Part shown: one piece after another, positions 34,365 through 47,256 of the stretch | Layout: every line of letters begins with the position of its first letter | Numbering within the stretch: the stretch's first letter is position 1 | Assembly: GCA_021904315.1 (NCBI GenBank) | Contig: CM038912.1 | Coordinates: 10,875,061-10,939,060 of the forward strand | Length of the DNA stretch: 64,000 nucleotides | Direction: 5' to 3' | Origin: Sphagnum magellanicum | Lineage: Eukaryota; Streptophyta; Sphagnopsida; Sphagnales; Sphagnaceae | Translations under genes and position numbers: made by a program | Notes under the pieces: generated by a model | What the model saw: only the letters and a program-made list of their open reading frames with translations | Told to the model about the DNA's origin: nothing | Databases searched by the model: none

Positions 34365-36640
34365 GTGGGGAGCTTCCTGTAAGCCCACTTGTTCTTAGTC
34401 TTTCCCTGTCCTTTTCCCTTTCTGTCTTTCTTTGTTTCTTTGTCTGGTCTTTGTTGTGGGGTCTGTTGCTAGCCAGTAGTATGGCTGAGTCTTCCTGTTG
34501 CTTCTGGAATTGCAGCAGAAACTCAGTTTGTAGGATGGTGCTTGTCACTGGCCTTTACCCACTGTAGGGAGCTGATGAAGTCAGTGGGGAAGTTGTGATA
34601 GTTAAGTCACTATCATACATACTCCTATTGATGTTCCCTGAACAGGTGTGAGACTGGCACTTTTGTTCATACCAGTGTGTGTTTTTCATTTTTTGTTTGT
34701 TTTTTGTCTCCCCTTGTTTGGTTCTTTTTGTGGATTCCTGAGGAAGTGTTAACCTTGCTGATTCTTCTTCATCGTGAGAATGGAGTTTTCTCTATTCTTA
34801 TGAAAGATATTGTAATGTCAGTGAACTCTCTTGTGAAACTGTGACTTCCTAAGCTGCAAGTGGTTTGTTGCTGGGTGCTGGCAAATGTGAAGTGGTTTGA
34901 TTTGGATCTCACTCATATGTTTGGCAAACCATCAACTCAAGCAGGTTTGTTAATTGCTTGCTTTTCTGTCAATGGTTTCACCTTGTCATGCATGCTCTTC
35001 TACCATCTGACCTACTGCTGTTAAAATGGTGCACTGCAACTATTCTGAGTGTGGCAGATTCAATCTGCTGATTGGCTGCATCAAATGCTGATGTCACTAA
35101 GCAGTGTATCCTTTGTGAACAGCATTGCTGCATGGAATGGAATGCAGGGGCCAGACTATGGTTCTTTCTATGTTTCTCAACAGCATCATCCAGGATGGCA
35201 TACCTTGTGATTTAGCCCTAATCCCGACAATTGAATTCCAGGACAGTATTGTGGATCTCTTCATGCTGCTCAATAGCATCAGCACATATGTGATGGCAAT
35301 TGCCTCATTACTTAGTGCTGACCCTGCGCATAGAGTACCTGCCTGGTTTGTCTAGAATTCAGATAAGTGCATAACCAGTAGATCATGATAAAGGAAGAAA
35401 ATCTAGGCTGTAGGTGCTTTCTGGCAACAACAAAGATATGTTGTGAAGCCCAAATTCTCCAGTCATGCTGCATGTCACAATATTCCCTCTTTAAGAATAA
35501 AGAGATAATGCAGTACGGCTAAAAGCTGATGAAGTAGTCTTCATCCATTGGGAGAGTTCTTGAGACACTGCAGGTTTCTTTCCACCATGGGTTTTCTGGA
35601 TTCAGAGATGATGATCTAACCCTATTGACTATTCTCAATTGGCAGAATAGATGTTGAAAAGAACTGCAAAAGTTTGTATTTGCATTGACCAAAAGCTCCA
35701 CTGATAGAAGCCACCAAACAATTCCAAAACCTCTGTATTGACAAGGCTGAATTGAGAAGGTACTTTTTAAGGTGCACTTACTTTACACAAATTTGCACCC
35801 AGCGTTAAGGTGGTAAGCCATTACGGAGTTGCGGTACATTGCAAACAAGCCATTCCTATTCAATATATCCACAATGAATGTTGCTAGTACAGAAGTAAAT
35901 GGTGGAGAGAAAATTGTGCAGTTGGTACTACTCCAGACACAAGTCAGATAAAGCTGTGCCTTGCTCCAGATTATAATCCAAAAGTTTGCTCAATCTTGTG
36001 GTCGAAGTGCTCATTACAATGAATCAACATCCCTTTCTACAGGAAACTTTGTGATGCTGGCTAAATTCCTTGCACTTGTGGCTCTGATCCACAGGTTCAT
36101 TCACCATCCTGTCAATATTCTTTTCTAGAAGTTCTGGAGCCTGTTGGCAGAATAAACCAACAGATCCCACCATGATTAACAATTCCCCTGACTAGCCTAA
36201 GCAGCTCTTCATACTATTGAGACAGTAGAGGCAACAGGTACCACTGTAATTGAACAAATACTTGTGTGCCTGAAATGAATTATGGCTGTTGCAGTGACCT
36301 ACTTATTCATCCTAAACTTATCTATGAAATTGCAGATGAATCTACACAACTCCTCATTGGAGGTCACATGACAAGAATGAGTGTAGTCATAACCTTATGA
36401 GTCACTTACAAACTGTTAGACCTTCACCATGTGTAGCAGGGACAAACTGCCATGACTCACCACTGCCTATTGTCAGCTCCTGATGGTGGGTGCAGACAAC
36501 AAAGTTGTTATCAGCCATTGAAATTTTATAAAGAACCACCGCATCCTTTTGTTTGACTTTTTGTTTTGCTTTATATCTTGGAGCTACACTCTATGCCATG
36601 AGTGAAAGCACTTAGGACAAGCTAAGAAGAAAAGCCAAAG
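34365..36640. other. Unassigned, balanced-composition region
   Basis: No domain is recognised on either strand. The composition is closer to transcribed sequence than to the AT-rich intergenic DNA. Short frames at 34352-34567 and 35125-35355 are not persuasive. It could be a 3' UTR, a long intron or decayed transposon sequence. Confidence 0.4.
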
Positions 36641-39600
36641 AGAGGGAACATGAAAAGAAAAACTAGAGTGTTATATAGGATAGAGCAAATAGAAAAGGAA
36701 AGAGTTGGACAAGTTAGGCTCACAAGAGCAATTTATATAGAATCTTTAGCTTCAAGAGTGCCAACAAAAGAAGAAAATTGGACCTTTGAACAACAAGAGA
36801 GAAGTAGAAAGTTAGGAGAAGAACTAGAGGTCGTTTTGAATTTTCTTAGATGAATGGCAACTACTTCTACACCAACACTGGTTTTCATCATTTCAAATTC
36901 TCAAGAACTTGAAGTACCTACTCAACCTATTGCGTAGGAGCAACCACAACAAGAGCTTGAACACGAAAATGTGGAGGTGGAGAAAGAGTTGCAGAAACCT
37001 ATAACTAGCGACATTGGAGAAGTTTTCTTCAAGAGTTTTTCCAAGAAGAATAGGTTTACAACATTGTGCCCTAGCACCCAAGGTTTCCTTCCAAATCCAT
37101 GAGGAAAAGGAAAGGGAAAATAGTTGTGGAAAAGCCAGTTGTACCAAAGAGACCTATCAAGAAACGTCCAACATTTAAGGCGAAGAAATTCAAAAAATGC
37201 TACAATGGATGAAGATGGACCTTAAAGAATACAAATGGGCAAAGAGAGCCAATTTGGAGGGGTTATTCAACATGCAATGGATCACACCATGAGAAGACCT
37301 ATTGAAAGAAATTTTGCAAACTTGGCAAGACATGAAAGATGGTTGAATTAGAGCCCAAGTTCAAAGGAAGAAAATTGTTATTGACTAAGTACTTATACAT
37401 GAACAACTTGGTATTTCTTGTGAAGGAACTGTAAATGTTGCCAATGCTACTATCCAAGAAGCAAATTTGCTTTGAAGCGGATTACAAATCCAAATGCTTT
37501 TGTAGAGAATGAATAGCGGAGTGTAAATCAATTGAAGGAAGAATTTCACCCTAGGTTTGTAGTTATTCTGCAAATTATCTATCAAAGGCAACAATTGGCA
37601 TATTTCAACAACCATATAACCATCACCTTTGATTTGGCTAATAGAGCTCAACCAATTAACTAGTGCTTAATTCTAACCCACATGTTAATAGATCAGCTAA
37701 CCCAATGGATAGAACACCCAAAAAATGTTGCAGCAAGTCTAGCACTTGGAAATAGCAAGTTTACGACTTTTTACTTAGCACCTATTTTGGATGTATTATT
37801 GAGGAAGTGGTTTCCTTTGTCTAAAGCACCTTCATCAAGTATAACAACCTAGGATGAACTTGTATCACCAACATGTCAAATTCAACAGGTTGTTTAAAAG
37901 CGTGGAATTTTGCCTAAACCTATCACAAAAAAATAGTTCTCGAGAAAAAGAAGACCAATAAGGTCTACAATGGCATCACCTCTACTTGTATGCCAATTTC
38001 ATAAGTTAAAAATGCACATAGAACCACCAACACTAATAGATTAATTAAGTCCTAAACTTGTTACTTCACCACCAAAAAAGAAAGCCAAAACTTATTTTCA
38101 AATTCAAATTGTTGATTTAGAAGATGATGAAGAGAAGATGCATTCAAATGAAATTGGTCATGGAAATGATGAAGAACCACAACCAGAAGCAACTTAGGTT
38201 GATACTAAGGACAAACATGAGGTCAACATTGAATAGGTAATTAAAAACATTCAAGTTGATGATATTGAAAATGTAGTACCAACTACATAGGTTAGCAAAC
38301 CTATGGTTTTAACTATAGAGGTATTCCAACTTATTCAACATGTAGTTGAACTTGTTAGCTTAGAAAACCCACAATTTCCTACAATGCAATCTACCCCTAT
38401 TTCTAGATATTCTACATAAAATTTGAAGCAGATTAACATGTTTTTTGAACAAGCTACCCACAATGCTACTATATGGTTAGGAATTTTGGAAGTACTCACC
38501 AACCTAAGTGTTGAGTGTGAGAAGACCAAACATAACTTGCATGAAACCAATAACCAATTGCAAACCCATAGCATAAAATTGACCATTGTGTGCAACAAAC
38601 TTTTAAAAATCATGAAAAGAAGTTGGCTATAAGGGGCAATTTATTAAGGTTTAATTTTACAACTAAAACCTATCCATGAAGATGAATCAAGCAAAGCAAG
38701 TTGTGAGGAAAACAAAATGTATACAATAAGAATATAATGAATTTAATAAGCTTAATTGGAAGATTCACAATGATTTAAAGCATTTTTTGAGTGAGCATGA
38801 AAGGATGATTTGATATTACAACAAGATGGAACAACTAACATGCAATAGGAGAAAACCATAATGGGTTTGGAGCAAACTTGTCAAGAGAAAAAATATCAAC
38901 CATTTGTTACAAATATTGAACTGGAAAAGCAAACCCAAGTTTTAAATGCTCAAATCTAATATTGGAAAGGCAAATTGGAGATGACAAAGGTACAATTGAG
39001 CAAACCAATTCAAGTTCCACCTATCAAAATGCATAATAGGGTCCAAATGACATTTTATGAACCAATGTGTTTGCTTTGCATTTAGGACTATTATCCTTTT
39101 TGGGGTCATTTTGCCAAAAATACATGTTTTCATAAAAAAGAATTTTCAAATGAAATATTTTGAAATTTTTTAATTTTTTAATTTATGGTTGCCCCAATAT
39201 GTCATTTTTTTTTTACAATCAATTTTTGAATGAGTATGAATTTTTGAAAGTGTACAAATTTTGTTAGATTTTGTGTTTTGTTTTGAAAAATTGTCACAAT
39301 TTCAAATCATACCAAAACATGTTAACACTTTCAAGTTTAATTTCTTATATTATAAGCTACAACTTTTTTTTAAACAACGTAAACATTGCATCACAATTAC
39401 ATGTTTTAAAGGACTCATGAACTTTTTTAAACCCTTAGATTTTGATAAACACAAAATTGATTAAATATGAAAATATGAGTGCTTTTTAGATGTGATTAAT
39501 GGTACCCTATTATTATAAAAAAAATTGAAGATCAAAGAAATTGTATTATGAAAATTAAAAGGCCCTTTGTGAAAATAGTGTTATTTAATGAAATTATTAA

Positions 39601-40535
39601 TTTGTTCAAACCAAACTTTGATATTGGAATTTTTTTTGAATCATTTAAATTTTTTCACTATCCATATTATTTTATTAACACAACATTTCACAATTCACAT
39701 GCCATTAAAGTGGCACCACATAGATGAATGTAACAAAAATTACCAAAAATTTGACGTTTTAACATTAATTTTGGTTCATTTGAGCCCATTTGAGTTCATT
39801 TGCACACAATAGTTTGAAGGAATTTGAGGAATTGTTGTTGGACAACACTTTGTTCAAAGTATAAAATCAAACTTGATAAAAATCCCAAGTGGAAAAAGTG
39901 GTGGTAGATAGTGGAAGAGTTCATGGAAGAACAAATCCAATAGAACATGGAGTTGGCTAAAGCTAATGAACATGATTATTAACTAGAGTTGCAAGTTCAT
40001 CAAATCATTTTTTCAAATTTCAAATATGAGCCACCCTCTTTTGTGTATGTGGAAATTGGAACTAGTACCAAGACAACATGTGCAACATCATCTACCTTTA
40101 AACCTGCTCAAAGGGAGCAACCTATTATTACCACTAAACTAGTTAATCAAATTAAAGAAACAAGTTTAGAAATCATACTTTTACATGTGATGACCTTAGT
40201 TGTACATGTTAAAGTTATTCTTAAACCTATTGTTACACCAACCCTAGTGGTTAGTACTAGAGTAGGAACTTAGAGTTTCTAACTACTACCATACCTTTGA
40301 CCCCACCTCAAATAGGTGTAGGTCTAGAGATTACTTTACTTTCGAACACACCTCATGCATCAAAGGTATTTGCTACACCTATAACAACCTTTGAAGAAAG
40401 ACCTGTTCAACGAAAGGCTACATCAAAAATAGGTATTCAACCCATGAGCAATATTGAATTTGTGGAGACAATTAACACCATACTAGTTGAAGAAACCTAA
40501 GACTAACCTATTGAAGAAATGTAATTTTAAGGGGG
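36641..40535 (+). pseudogene. Decayed interior of a probable LTR element (gag-like fragments, no pol seen)
   Basis: Lys/Glu- and Pro-rich coding sense recurs in the + strand with many stops. Examples are 36650-36853, a KRKGKIVVEKPVVPKRP word at about 37099-37155, acidic tracts at 38115-38200, a coiled-coil-like piece at 38423-38632, and a Cys/His cluster (MCLLC...YPFWGHFAKNTCFH) at about 39062-39133. No protease, reverse transcriptase or integrase motif is seen, so this looks like a non-autonomous or very old element. It ends against the polypurine tract at 40530. Strongly AT-rich insertions, for example 39140-39700, interrupt it. Confidence 0.4.
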
Positions 40536-40541
40536 GATAAT
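40529..40541 (+). other. Polypurine tract before a 3' LTR
   Basis: The purine run 'aaggggggataa' ends directly before TGTTA, the usual junction of polypurine tract and 3' LTR. It primes plus-strand synthesis in LTR retrotransposons. Confidence 0.6.
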
Positions 40542-41020
40542 GTTACCTAGATTTTTGTAACATGTGACTTAATCGAACCTATGACAAAATCTGACAAGTA
40601 ACATTATAATAGGTTAGGCGACATGTTGAACAAGTGGTTAATCTAATTGATAGTTTGCAAAAGTGGTGGTTGATAGAAAAGGTAGTTTAATGAACATGTA
40701 ATTAAAAATAGGAATTCTTTTGAATTTTTTTGGGTTGTTAGTGTATATACTAGCTTATGATTGTTAAAATGGTCTATTCAGGCTATTTAAAATTTGAGTC
40801 AATTTGTGTATAAATAGGAGAAGAGAAATGATTAGTTTGTTGTTAATGAATGTTTTGTTTACGCATAGTGGTTTCCTAGCAATGATATTCTTGTTCATTA
40901 TGAAAAAAAAAGGTGTTTTGTTACTAGCCTTACAACTCAATTTTTCAGTTGTAAAAGACACTTGCAACTCATTGTATTTATACATTGTGAGTGCTAATGG
41001 ACAAATTGCATGAATTACAA
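40541..41020 (+). repeat. Probable 3' LTR (end uncertain)
   Basis: Starts TGTTACC immediately after the polypurine tract. It contains a TATA-box-like 'gtataaatagg' at about 40808 at the expected place for the U3/R border. The 3' end is probably one of the ACA/CA words between 41000 and 41020. I did not find a matching 5' LTR upstream, so the left end is lost or lies in diverged sequence. Confidence 0.45.
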
Positions 41021-43080
41021 AGTTGCAACTCACTGTATATATGATGTAACTCATTGCAACTCAACTACAACTTTATCAAAACAACTCATTTTCAACTACT
41101 ATGTAATTCTATTATAATTGCACCCATGATGTCATGTTAATATCATTGATTGTCATCCATCTATTAAAAATTAACACGTGGCACTTTGAATTTTTTTTGA
41201 CAAAAAAATATATATTTGAAAAATTCATCTCCATCGTTCATATTGATTGTTAATGATGGTCCAAAATTGTGACATGTGGCACAATAAAAATTGTCACATG
41301 ATATATTAATTATATTTTTGAATAAATAAATATATTTATTTTAGTAGCTAGGTAGGTCGTACATAACCATAGGTAGGTAGGTTGGTAAGTCTTAAGACCT
41401 ACATACTTATGTATTTACTTAAAACCTACGTACCTACCTACTTACCTACATAGGTAGGTAAAAAAATAGGACCTACCAACCTACCTAAGGTCATAGACCT
41501 AGGTAGAAAAATAGTAGAATAACCATGAAATTTTATTTTTTTTATTTTATGTTTTGCCTTTAGGTAAACTTTTTTGAACTCATACCAAAATGGCACTTGT
41601 ATTTTAATGTGAGAATATGAGAAAACAAGCCTTCTTTATATATATTTGAAAACAAAAAATATGGGTTAAATCTTTTAATTGTTCCTTAGTTGCAAATTAA
41701 GTTGTAAGTGAGTTGTAATTATAACATTTAAGTGTTCAGGGCGAACCATATATAAAGGGAGGGCTCCATTGTTTGTAACGTTTAAACAAAACTTGAACCC
41801 TTCTTATTGGCACTTTTGGGGCACTAATAATTGTCAAAAATGGAATAGAATTGAGAAAATTATGGCCCCCCAAAGAAGAGGGGGTCAAAATTTTTTTTAA
41901 AAAATGATTGAATGTTATAAAGGTTAGTTCCCAAACACCTAAAAAAATCCTTGTATGTTCTATCGTTATTAAAGTTCAAAGATGATTTGTACAACTTCAA
42001 GTGGTGCTCCTACAACACTTTAAATCATTTTAAATGAATAAGAATTTAAAAAAGTTATGAGGTTTGAAAGTAGGAAGGGTCCAAAGAGAAAGGGAAAAAA
42101 ATGTTTTGTAAGTTGGAAAGCTTATTTCTCTTCTTGTTATTTTTTCATTACTCCTTTTCCTTTACATTTGATAGATGATTTTAAAATCTTGAAGTAGCAC
42201 TCACATAACATTTTAAATCATTCAAAATGAAACACATATGATGAAGATATAAATAACTAATGAACATGTATTTTTATAAAGTTATAAATAGTTGTATTAT
42301 AATCGTAACATAGTTGAATAACAATATTTTTGTAATGGTGCACTAGTGGTTGGGCTAATTGTTTCAATGGGAATAATAATTGAAAATTAATTGCAAATGT
42401 ATTCAATAATGGGTGGTGGAAATTTAAACACATGGCATGATCACATGTATATACATTGTACCTAATTGCAACATAGTTGTTGTTTTAGTGGCACATTTAT
42501 AATAATTTTAAAGTAGTTGCCACATGCAACTCCTTAAAAAGTCAAACATGGTTGACTACATATATGTATGTATGATGTGTATAAATTATTGTATAGAAGA
42601 CCCATTTTCAACTCATTTGCAACCATAATACAACTAACTAATTTTTTGACGTGACAATTTATTTATTAATACATTGTATTTCTAAGGGGATAGTTGCACA
42701 TTAGTTATAATATCCAATATATAATTGCAAAATAGATATATATGAATTTTTAAAAAAAAATAGTTGCAGGGTAGTGTAGTTTCAATAAATGCCATTTTTA
42801 TAGTGGTTACTAGTTGTGGCCACACATATCATGTGTCTTGCATTGCATATTGTGCAAGTTGTCACCAATGTTGCAAGGTTGCTAGTTATAAGGAAGCATT
42901 TCGTCCTACTTGGTTGCAATCCATTAGTGTTCGACTCTTGAATGAATATGTGCTAATCTACTTGAGAACCTAATCATGACCAATGCGTTTGTCATGGCTA
43001 CAAAGATTGAAGGAAGAGGCTTATGCTTCAAGTGAATTTTTGCTTAAGTTTCAGGCCCTAAACCTTAAATTTATGTTTCA
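41021..43080. other. AT-rich intergenic DNA with TAGG/CCTA cryptic repeats
   Basis: 41338-41515 is dominated by words of 'taggtaggta' and their complement, like the patches at 10.7 and 12.0 kb. A TATA-like 'accatatataaaggga' stands at about 41743. No gene is recognised. Confidence 0.5.
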
Positions 43081-43084
43081 TTCC

Positions 43085-43615
43085 AAAATCTAGTGGAAGT
43101 CAAAAGCTTGATGTCCATTACAAGTCCAAATTCTAATGAGATGTAACATATAAGTCCAAATTATGATGTGGATGACAACTATACAAGCGTAGTGTAAATC
43201 TAAAGATCTGATGTCCATTGAGAATTCAAATTTTGATGTGGATGATAGCTACACAAATTTAGTGTAAGTCTAGACATTTAATGTCCATTGAAAGTCTAGA
43301 TTTTAATGTGGTGCCTAGTTCTACAAGTCTTGTGCAAATTGTCCATCAATTGGATTTCCATTGAAAGTTTAAATTCTTCAAATTTTAATGCAACTTTGTC
43401 GAAGTCTAGTGGAAGTCTAGAGTTAATGTCCATTAAAACTCTAGATTTTAATTATGTGTAATTATATAAGTCCAAATTCTAATATGGATGATAACTATAC
43501 AAGTCTAATGTAAATGTAAAGATATGATGTCCATTGAAAGTTTAGATTATAATATAGATGATAACTATACAAGTTTAGTGTAACTTTAGATATTTAATGT
43601 CCATTGATGTTAGGA
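43085..43615. repeat. Diverged tandem repeat, about six copies of 85-95 bp
   Basis: The words 'atgtccattgaaagt', 'tttaatgtggatgataac', 'tacaagtctagtgtaa' and 'gtctaaagattt' recur in this order from about 43109 to 43613, in six diverged copies with some deletions. No ORF runs through. It lies just upstream of the Ty3-type element remains. Confidence 0.75.
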
Positions 43616-45447
43616 ATTGGAGATAGAACAGTAATCATATAGGCAAATCGATGGGCATGGACAAGTCGAGATGATAGAATAAGCAAAACAATGTGATAGA
43701 TTAGGCAAATCGATATGACAGTATAGGCAAATCAGTATGGTAGTGATCGCTATAACAACACAATTAATGATTTGTGGTAAGTCGATTTGCTAGACAGTTA
43801 AGCAATTATAACCGTTTTGTGGAGAGTATAAAATACATTTCAACTGACTTACAGGGGGTTTGAATGTTGATTGTAAGTATGTTTATGTTGATCTTTTAGG
43901 AGAGGAATTAAGCATAGGAGTTATGAGAGGAAGGAAGGGGGGAAAACATTGTAGAACTTCATGGTTTTATGGAAATATAAAAGATTTTTTTTTTTCCATT
44001 CTTGGTGTTTTAACATTGTATATGGATTTAATTGAATATCGCTAAACTTAAAAAGGATTGAATGTTGTCCTAGTTAGTATGTTTACATGGTACTCATTCT
44101 AATGGAATAGGACAAGGACCCAATAATGATATAGAGGTAGTTAATGTATTCATGGAAAAATAAAATTAACACTTGCAAAATTATATCACTAACATTTGGT
44201 GACCATGCTAGGGATAATTCAATTCATTGTTGGAAAAATTAGAGGGTTCATGAAGTAATTTCTTCAAATTCATGTAGATTTTTCTACATAACAATTAATT
44301 TACTGGAAATTGAAGAAGGGAAAGTGGAAATTGATGAAATTGATTTGGGATTTTGCTTCATACATGTTCTTTATAGGGTATTATCTTATGGATACACACA
44401 TTTAATGGGTGCTTATAGAATTGGAAGAAAACATAGTAGAGTGAATAAAATGACTATTTTGAGGGTTAAACAAGTATTAATTTTTCCAAATTTATTTACT
44501 TATTAAGAACAAGACATGGCAAAATCAATGATATTTTTAGATTATTATAATATTATGTATGAAGGACATTATGAAAATGGTAGATTATGATTCTTGTTGA
44601 AAAAGAAGATGAATGGACAAAAGAAGTTATAAATATAGAAGAAGCTAAACAAATATTAAGAATAAATTGTAGTTATGCATGGAATTTTCAAATTTATTTA
44701 TATACACCAAAAAATGCACCAAAATTAGATGAGTGGGGTAAATTTAAAACATTACCAAAAACATATGCAAAAGAATTGATTATTAAGAAAATGCATGGTG
44801 GTATTGAGGTGTGGTGTATACAACATAGATCAATAACTATTGATGTTACATAATTGACAAAATATAGAAGATGATTACTAGTAATTGTATGCATAATCAC
44901 ATTAATCTTTAGAAAAAAAGTATTTGCAATGCATCATTCGATTTAGTTCCTTGATAGAAGAGAATTTACTAAACCCAACATTAATGCATTAATGGAAAAA
45001 TGGATGCCAAGTGATATGTTTTAGGCACCTAGGTTTACAAATTCTAAATATGTCATGAGGACAAAAGGGAGTGAGGAATACATATTTGAATTAATTGAAT
45101 AAGAAGAATTTTGGTTTATAATCATGATTCCATAATTATATGGGAATTCAAAAAATTGGGAGTAATAGTAGAAATGGATATAGAATATAAAGATGAATTT
45201 CTATTTGGAGCCTATGTTAGATAGAGATAAAGAAAGATAATAGAATAATAGACTGAGAGATTGGAGAAAAGATAATCGAGAGGAAGCTAGAGAGGTTGCT
45301 ATTGTAGATCAACAATCTATTACACAAAGTAGATGGAGAGGTCTTGGCGCAATTTTTAATTCACCAATAACATATCAAGTACTTCAACTTGTATAAGAGG
45401 AAGCGACAATTATTGTTGTTCAAATTGATGTTGAAGAAGTAAACAAA
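43616..45447 (+). pseudogene. Decayed 5' part of a retroelement, upstream of gag
   Basis: A TATA-like 'gagtataaaatac' at about 43824 is followed by open but interrupted coding sense on the + strand. Pieces are 43860-44045 (61 codons), 44324-44506 (60), 44587-44853 (88, Lys/Ile-rich) and further pieces to 45400. I do not recognise the protein. Position suggests the 5' UTR/pre-gag part of the Ty3-type element that follows, or an unrelated decayed gene. Confidence 0.35.
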
Positions 45448-46929
45448 TTGACAAATGATGGAACTCAACAATCTACACAAATGGGCTCACCAAATGTTGA
45501 TCATGGTTATCAAGAACCAACTGAGGAATTGAATACATTGTTATTGAATACACTAGACAATATTGTCAATGCATTTGGAACAATTGACTGGGTGATAGAA
45601 GAGGGGTGGCCTCAAATACCAAGATGGCAAGTTGACAAAAAATCAATAAAACTTTGAGTGACCATGGAAGTAGTGACCAACTACGAAAGAAAAAACTATT
45701 TCGAACAACTCCGAATCTTGATTTGGTTAATACAAGAACTTTGTCAACTTGACAACTAGCAACTGTAGTAACAGTGATGAACGTAAATCCATTCATGGCT
45801 GTCGTACCTACTAATGTTTTACACATTCAACTACTAAAGTATCATGACAATGATGATCTTGTTATACATATTTGACAACTAACTAAAGTCCATGTGACTA
45901 ATGGAGAGGATATAGACAATCATAAACTACAATATTTTCCAATTTTTCTTAGAGGGAGAACTACTGATTGGTTTACCAAGTATGAAATTGCTCATCCAAC
46001 AACAACATGGGGTGAAGTATAATGGGTTTTCATTAATCGATTTAATGAAATTCGCACTGAAGGACAACCGGTTACAATTTTGAAATATAAAAAACAAAAG
46101 AAATATGAGTATGTAGAGGATTATTATGATAGAGTTTTGCGACTTTGCGTAGTTATTTCACAACAACCGCATGATATTTATTTAAAAGAAGCTTTTAGAA
46201 AAGGATTGAAAACCAAAGTCAAAATGGCCATTAGAAGTATGCCATGAAGAACTTTGGTGAAAATAACAAAATTGATAATTATGATAGAAGAAGAAATGTT
46301 AGTAACTATAAAAAAAAGTATAACGACATATTGCCAAGACTCTGATAGTGAAAAATCAAAAGATTTGAATGAAAAAAAAATGGGGACCAAAGAAGAAAGA
46401 AATAAAATATCACTCTGAAACTATTAGAAGAGGTGTGTACTATCAAAATTGTTATAATGAAGGACACCTTACAAAAGAATGTAAATTATTGAACAAATTT
46501 TGCCAGATATGCAAACAAAATGATCACAATATTGCTAAATGTCCTAGCAAATTAGTGTTTGGAAGATGTCCTTCAAAGGAAATTATTCTAATGCATGTGA
46601 TACAACTAGAAACACCAGTTGTGCAAGAACAAAAACAACCACATGAGTATAACACACCAAATAATCAATTTGAAAATTGATATTATAATTCAAGACCAAA
46701 TGGTCAGAATTGGTGAAGCAATGGTCAAAAGAATCAGAATAATCAGTATAACTAACGTGGTTATAATCAAAATAATAGATTTCGATACAATGGAGTGAGG
46801 TGTTTTTGTTGTTGGAAAGAAGGACATGTAAAAGTTGATTGTCTTGTATGGAAAAAAGTAATGGAAGAAGAAGAAAAGAATTCCAAACCGAAAGTTGGAA
46901 TTAATATTGCTATGGTCAAATGGGATTAA
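45448..46929 (+). pseudogene. Ty3-type retrotransposon gag, with stops and frameshifts
   Basis: The capsid-type retrotransposon gag domain is clear at about 45900-46245: LRGR.TDWFTKYE, an RFNEIRTEGQP word, a KYEYVEDYYDRVLRLC word and an EAFRKGLKTKVKMAI word. Stops fall at about 45877, 46020 and 46243. Behind it are zinc knuckles: the first (46449-46482) has lost its first Cys (now Tyr), the second (46501-46542) is intact CX2CX4HX4C, and the third (46800-46842) is also CX2CX4HX4C. In life such a protein packages element RNA in cytoplasmic particles. It is not functional now. Confidence 0.85.
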
Positions 46930-47256
46930 TCAATTATTGATGTGTGTGTAACCATGTGAAATTAGAGGGCAAGTATGCCAATAGAGGAGCCTCCATAGAA
47001 AGAGGTTAGTCTTACAAGGGGTCGACGAACCAAATCGGAAAAAAAAAAGAAGGTTCATTTGGATGTAATCGAGGAACTACAAAAAATTCAAAAGTTTGAA
47101 GATAGACCTATTGAAGTAGAAGCGTTACCTACCAACTTGGAATTGGCCAAGTTGTTTACTCAGGCAGGAAGGTTGAACGAAAAAGTGCCATTGGGAATAA
47201 TGAAGGAAGTTGATTTGCCAAGTGGTCACAAAGGGTCAGCTAAATTGACTAATTGA
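46930..47256 (+). pseudogene. Sequence after gag, truncated retroelement
   Basis: A charged frame (about 46971-47256) with RGRRTKSEKKK and a long acidic/leucine-rich helix follows gag. Protease, reverse transcriptase and integrase are missing, so the element is truncated here about 700 bp before the DUF1685 gene's 3' end. Confidence 0.4.

Larger units (their letters stand above)
32044..34620 (+). mobile_element. Penelope-like retroelement remnant with N-terminal GIY-YIG domain
   Basis: In order on one strand: an intact GIY-YIG endonuclease ORF, a linker decayed over three frames (32930-33240), the amino-terminal part of a Penelope-type reverse transcriptase (about 33240-33880) and the carboxy-terminal thumb-side part (about 33900-34300). 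The fingers/palm core with the catalytic aspartates is absent, so the element is dead. Penelope-like elements normally carry GIY-YIG at the C terminus; permuted elements with it at the N terminus are described from green algae and other lineages. The borders are approximate; 34596-34615 contains a 7-bp-stem hairpin that may mark the 3' region. Confidence 0.7.

Noticed and set aside
34569-34595. Hammerhead ribozyme in the Penelope remnant
   Set aside because: CTGATGA is present but no GAAA strand or closing stems II and III can be drawn; kept only as a low-interest lead.
35521-35560. Second CTGATGA word as a hammerhead candidate
   Set aside because: No GAAA partner and no stem II; chance occurrence.
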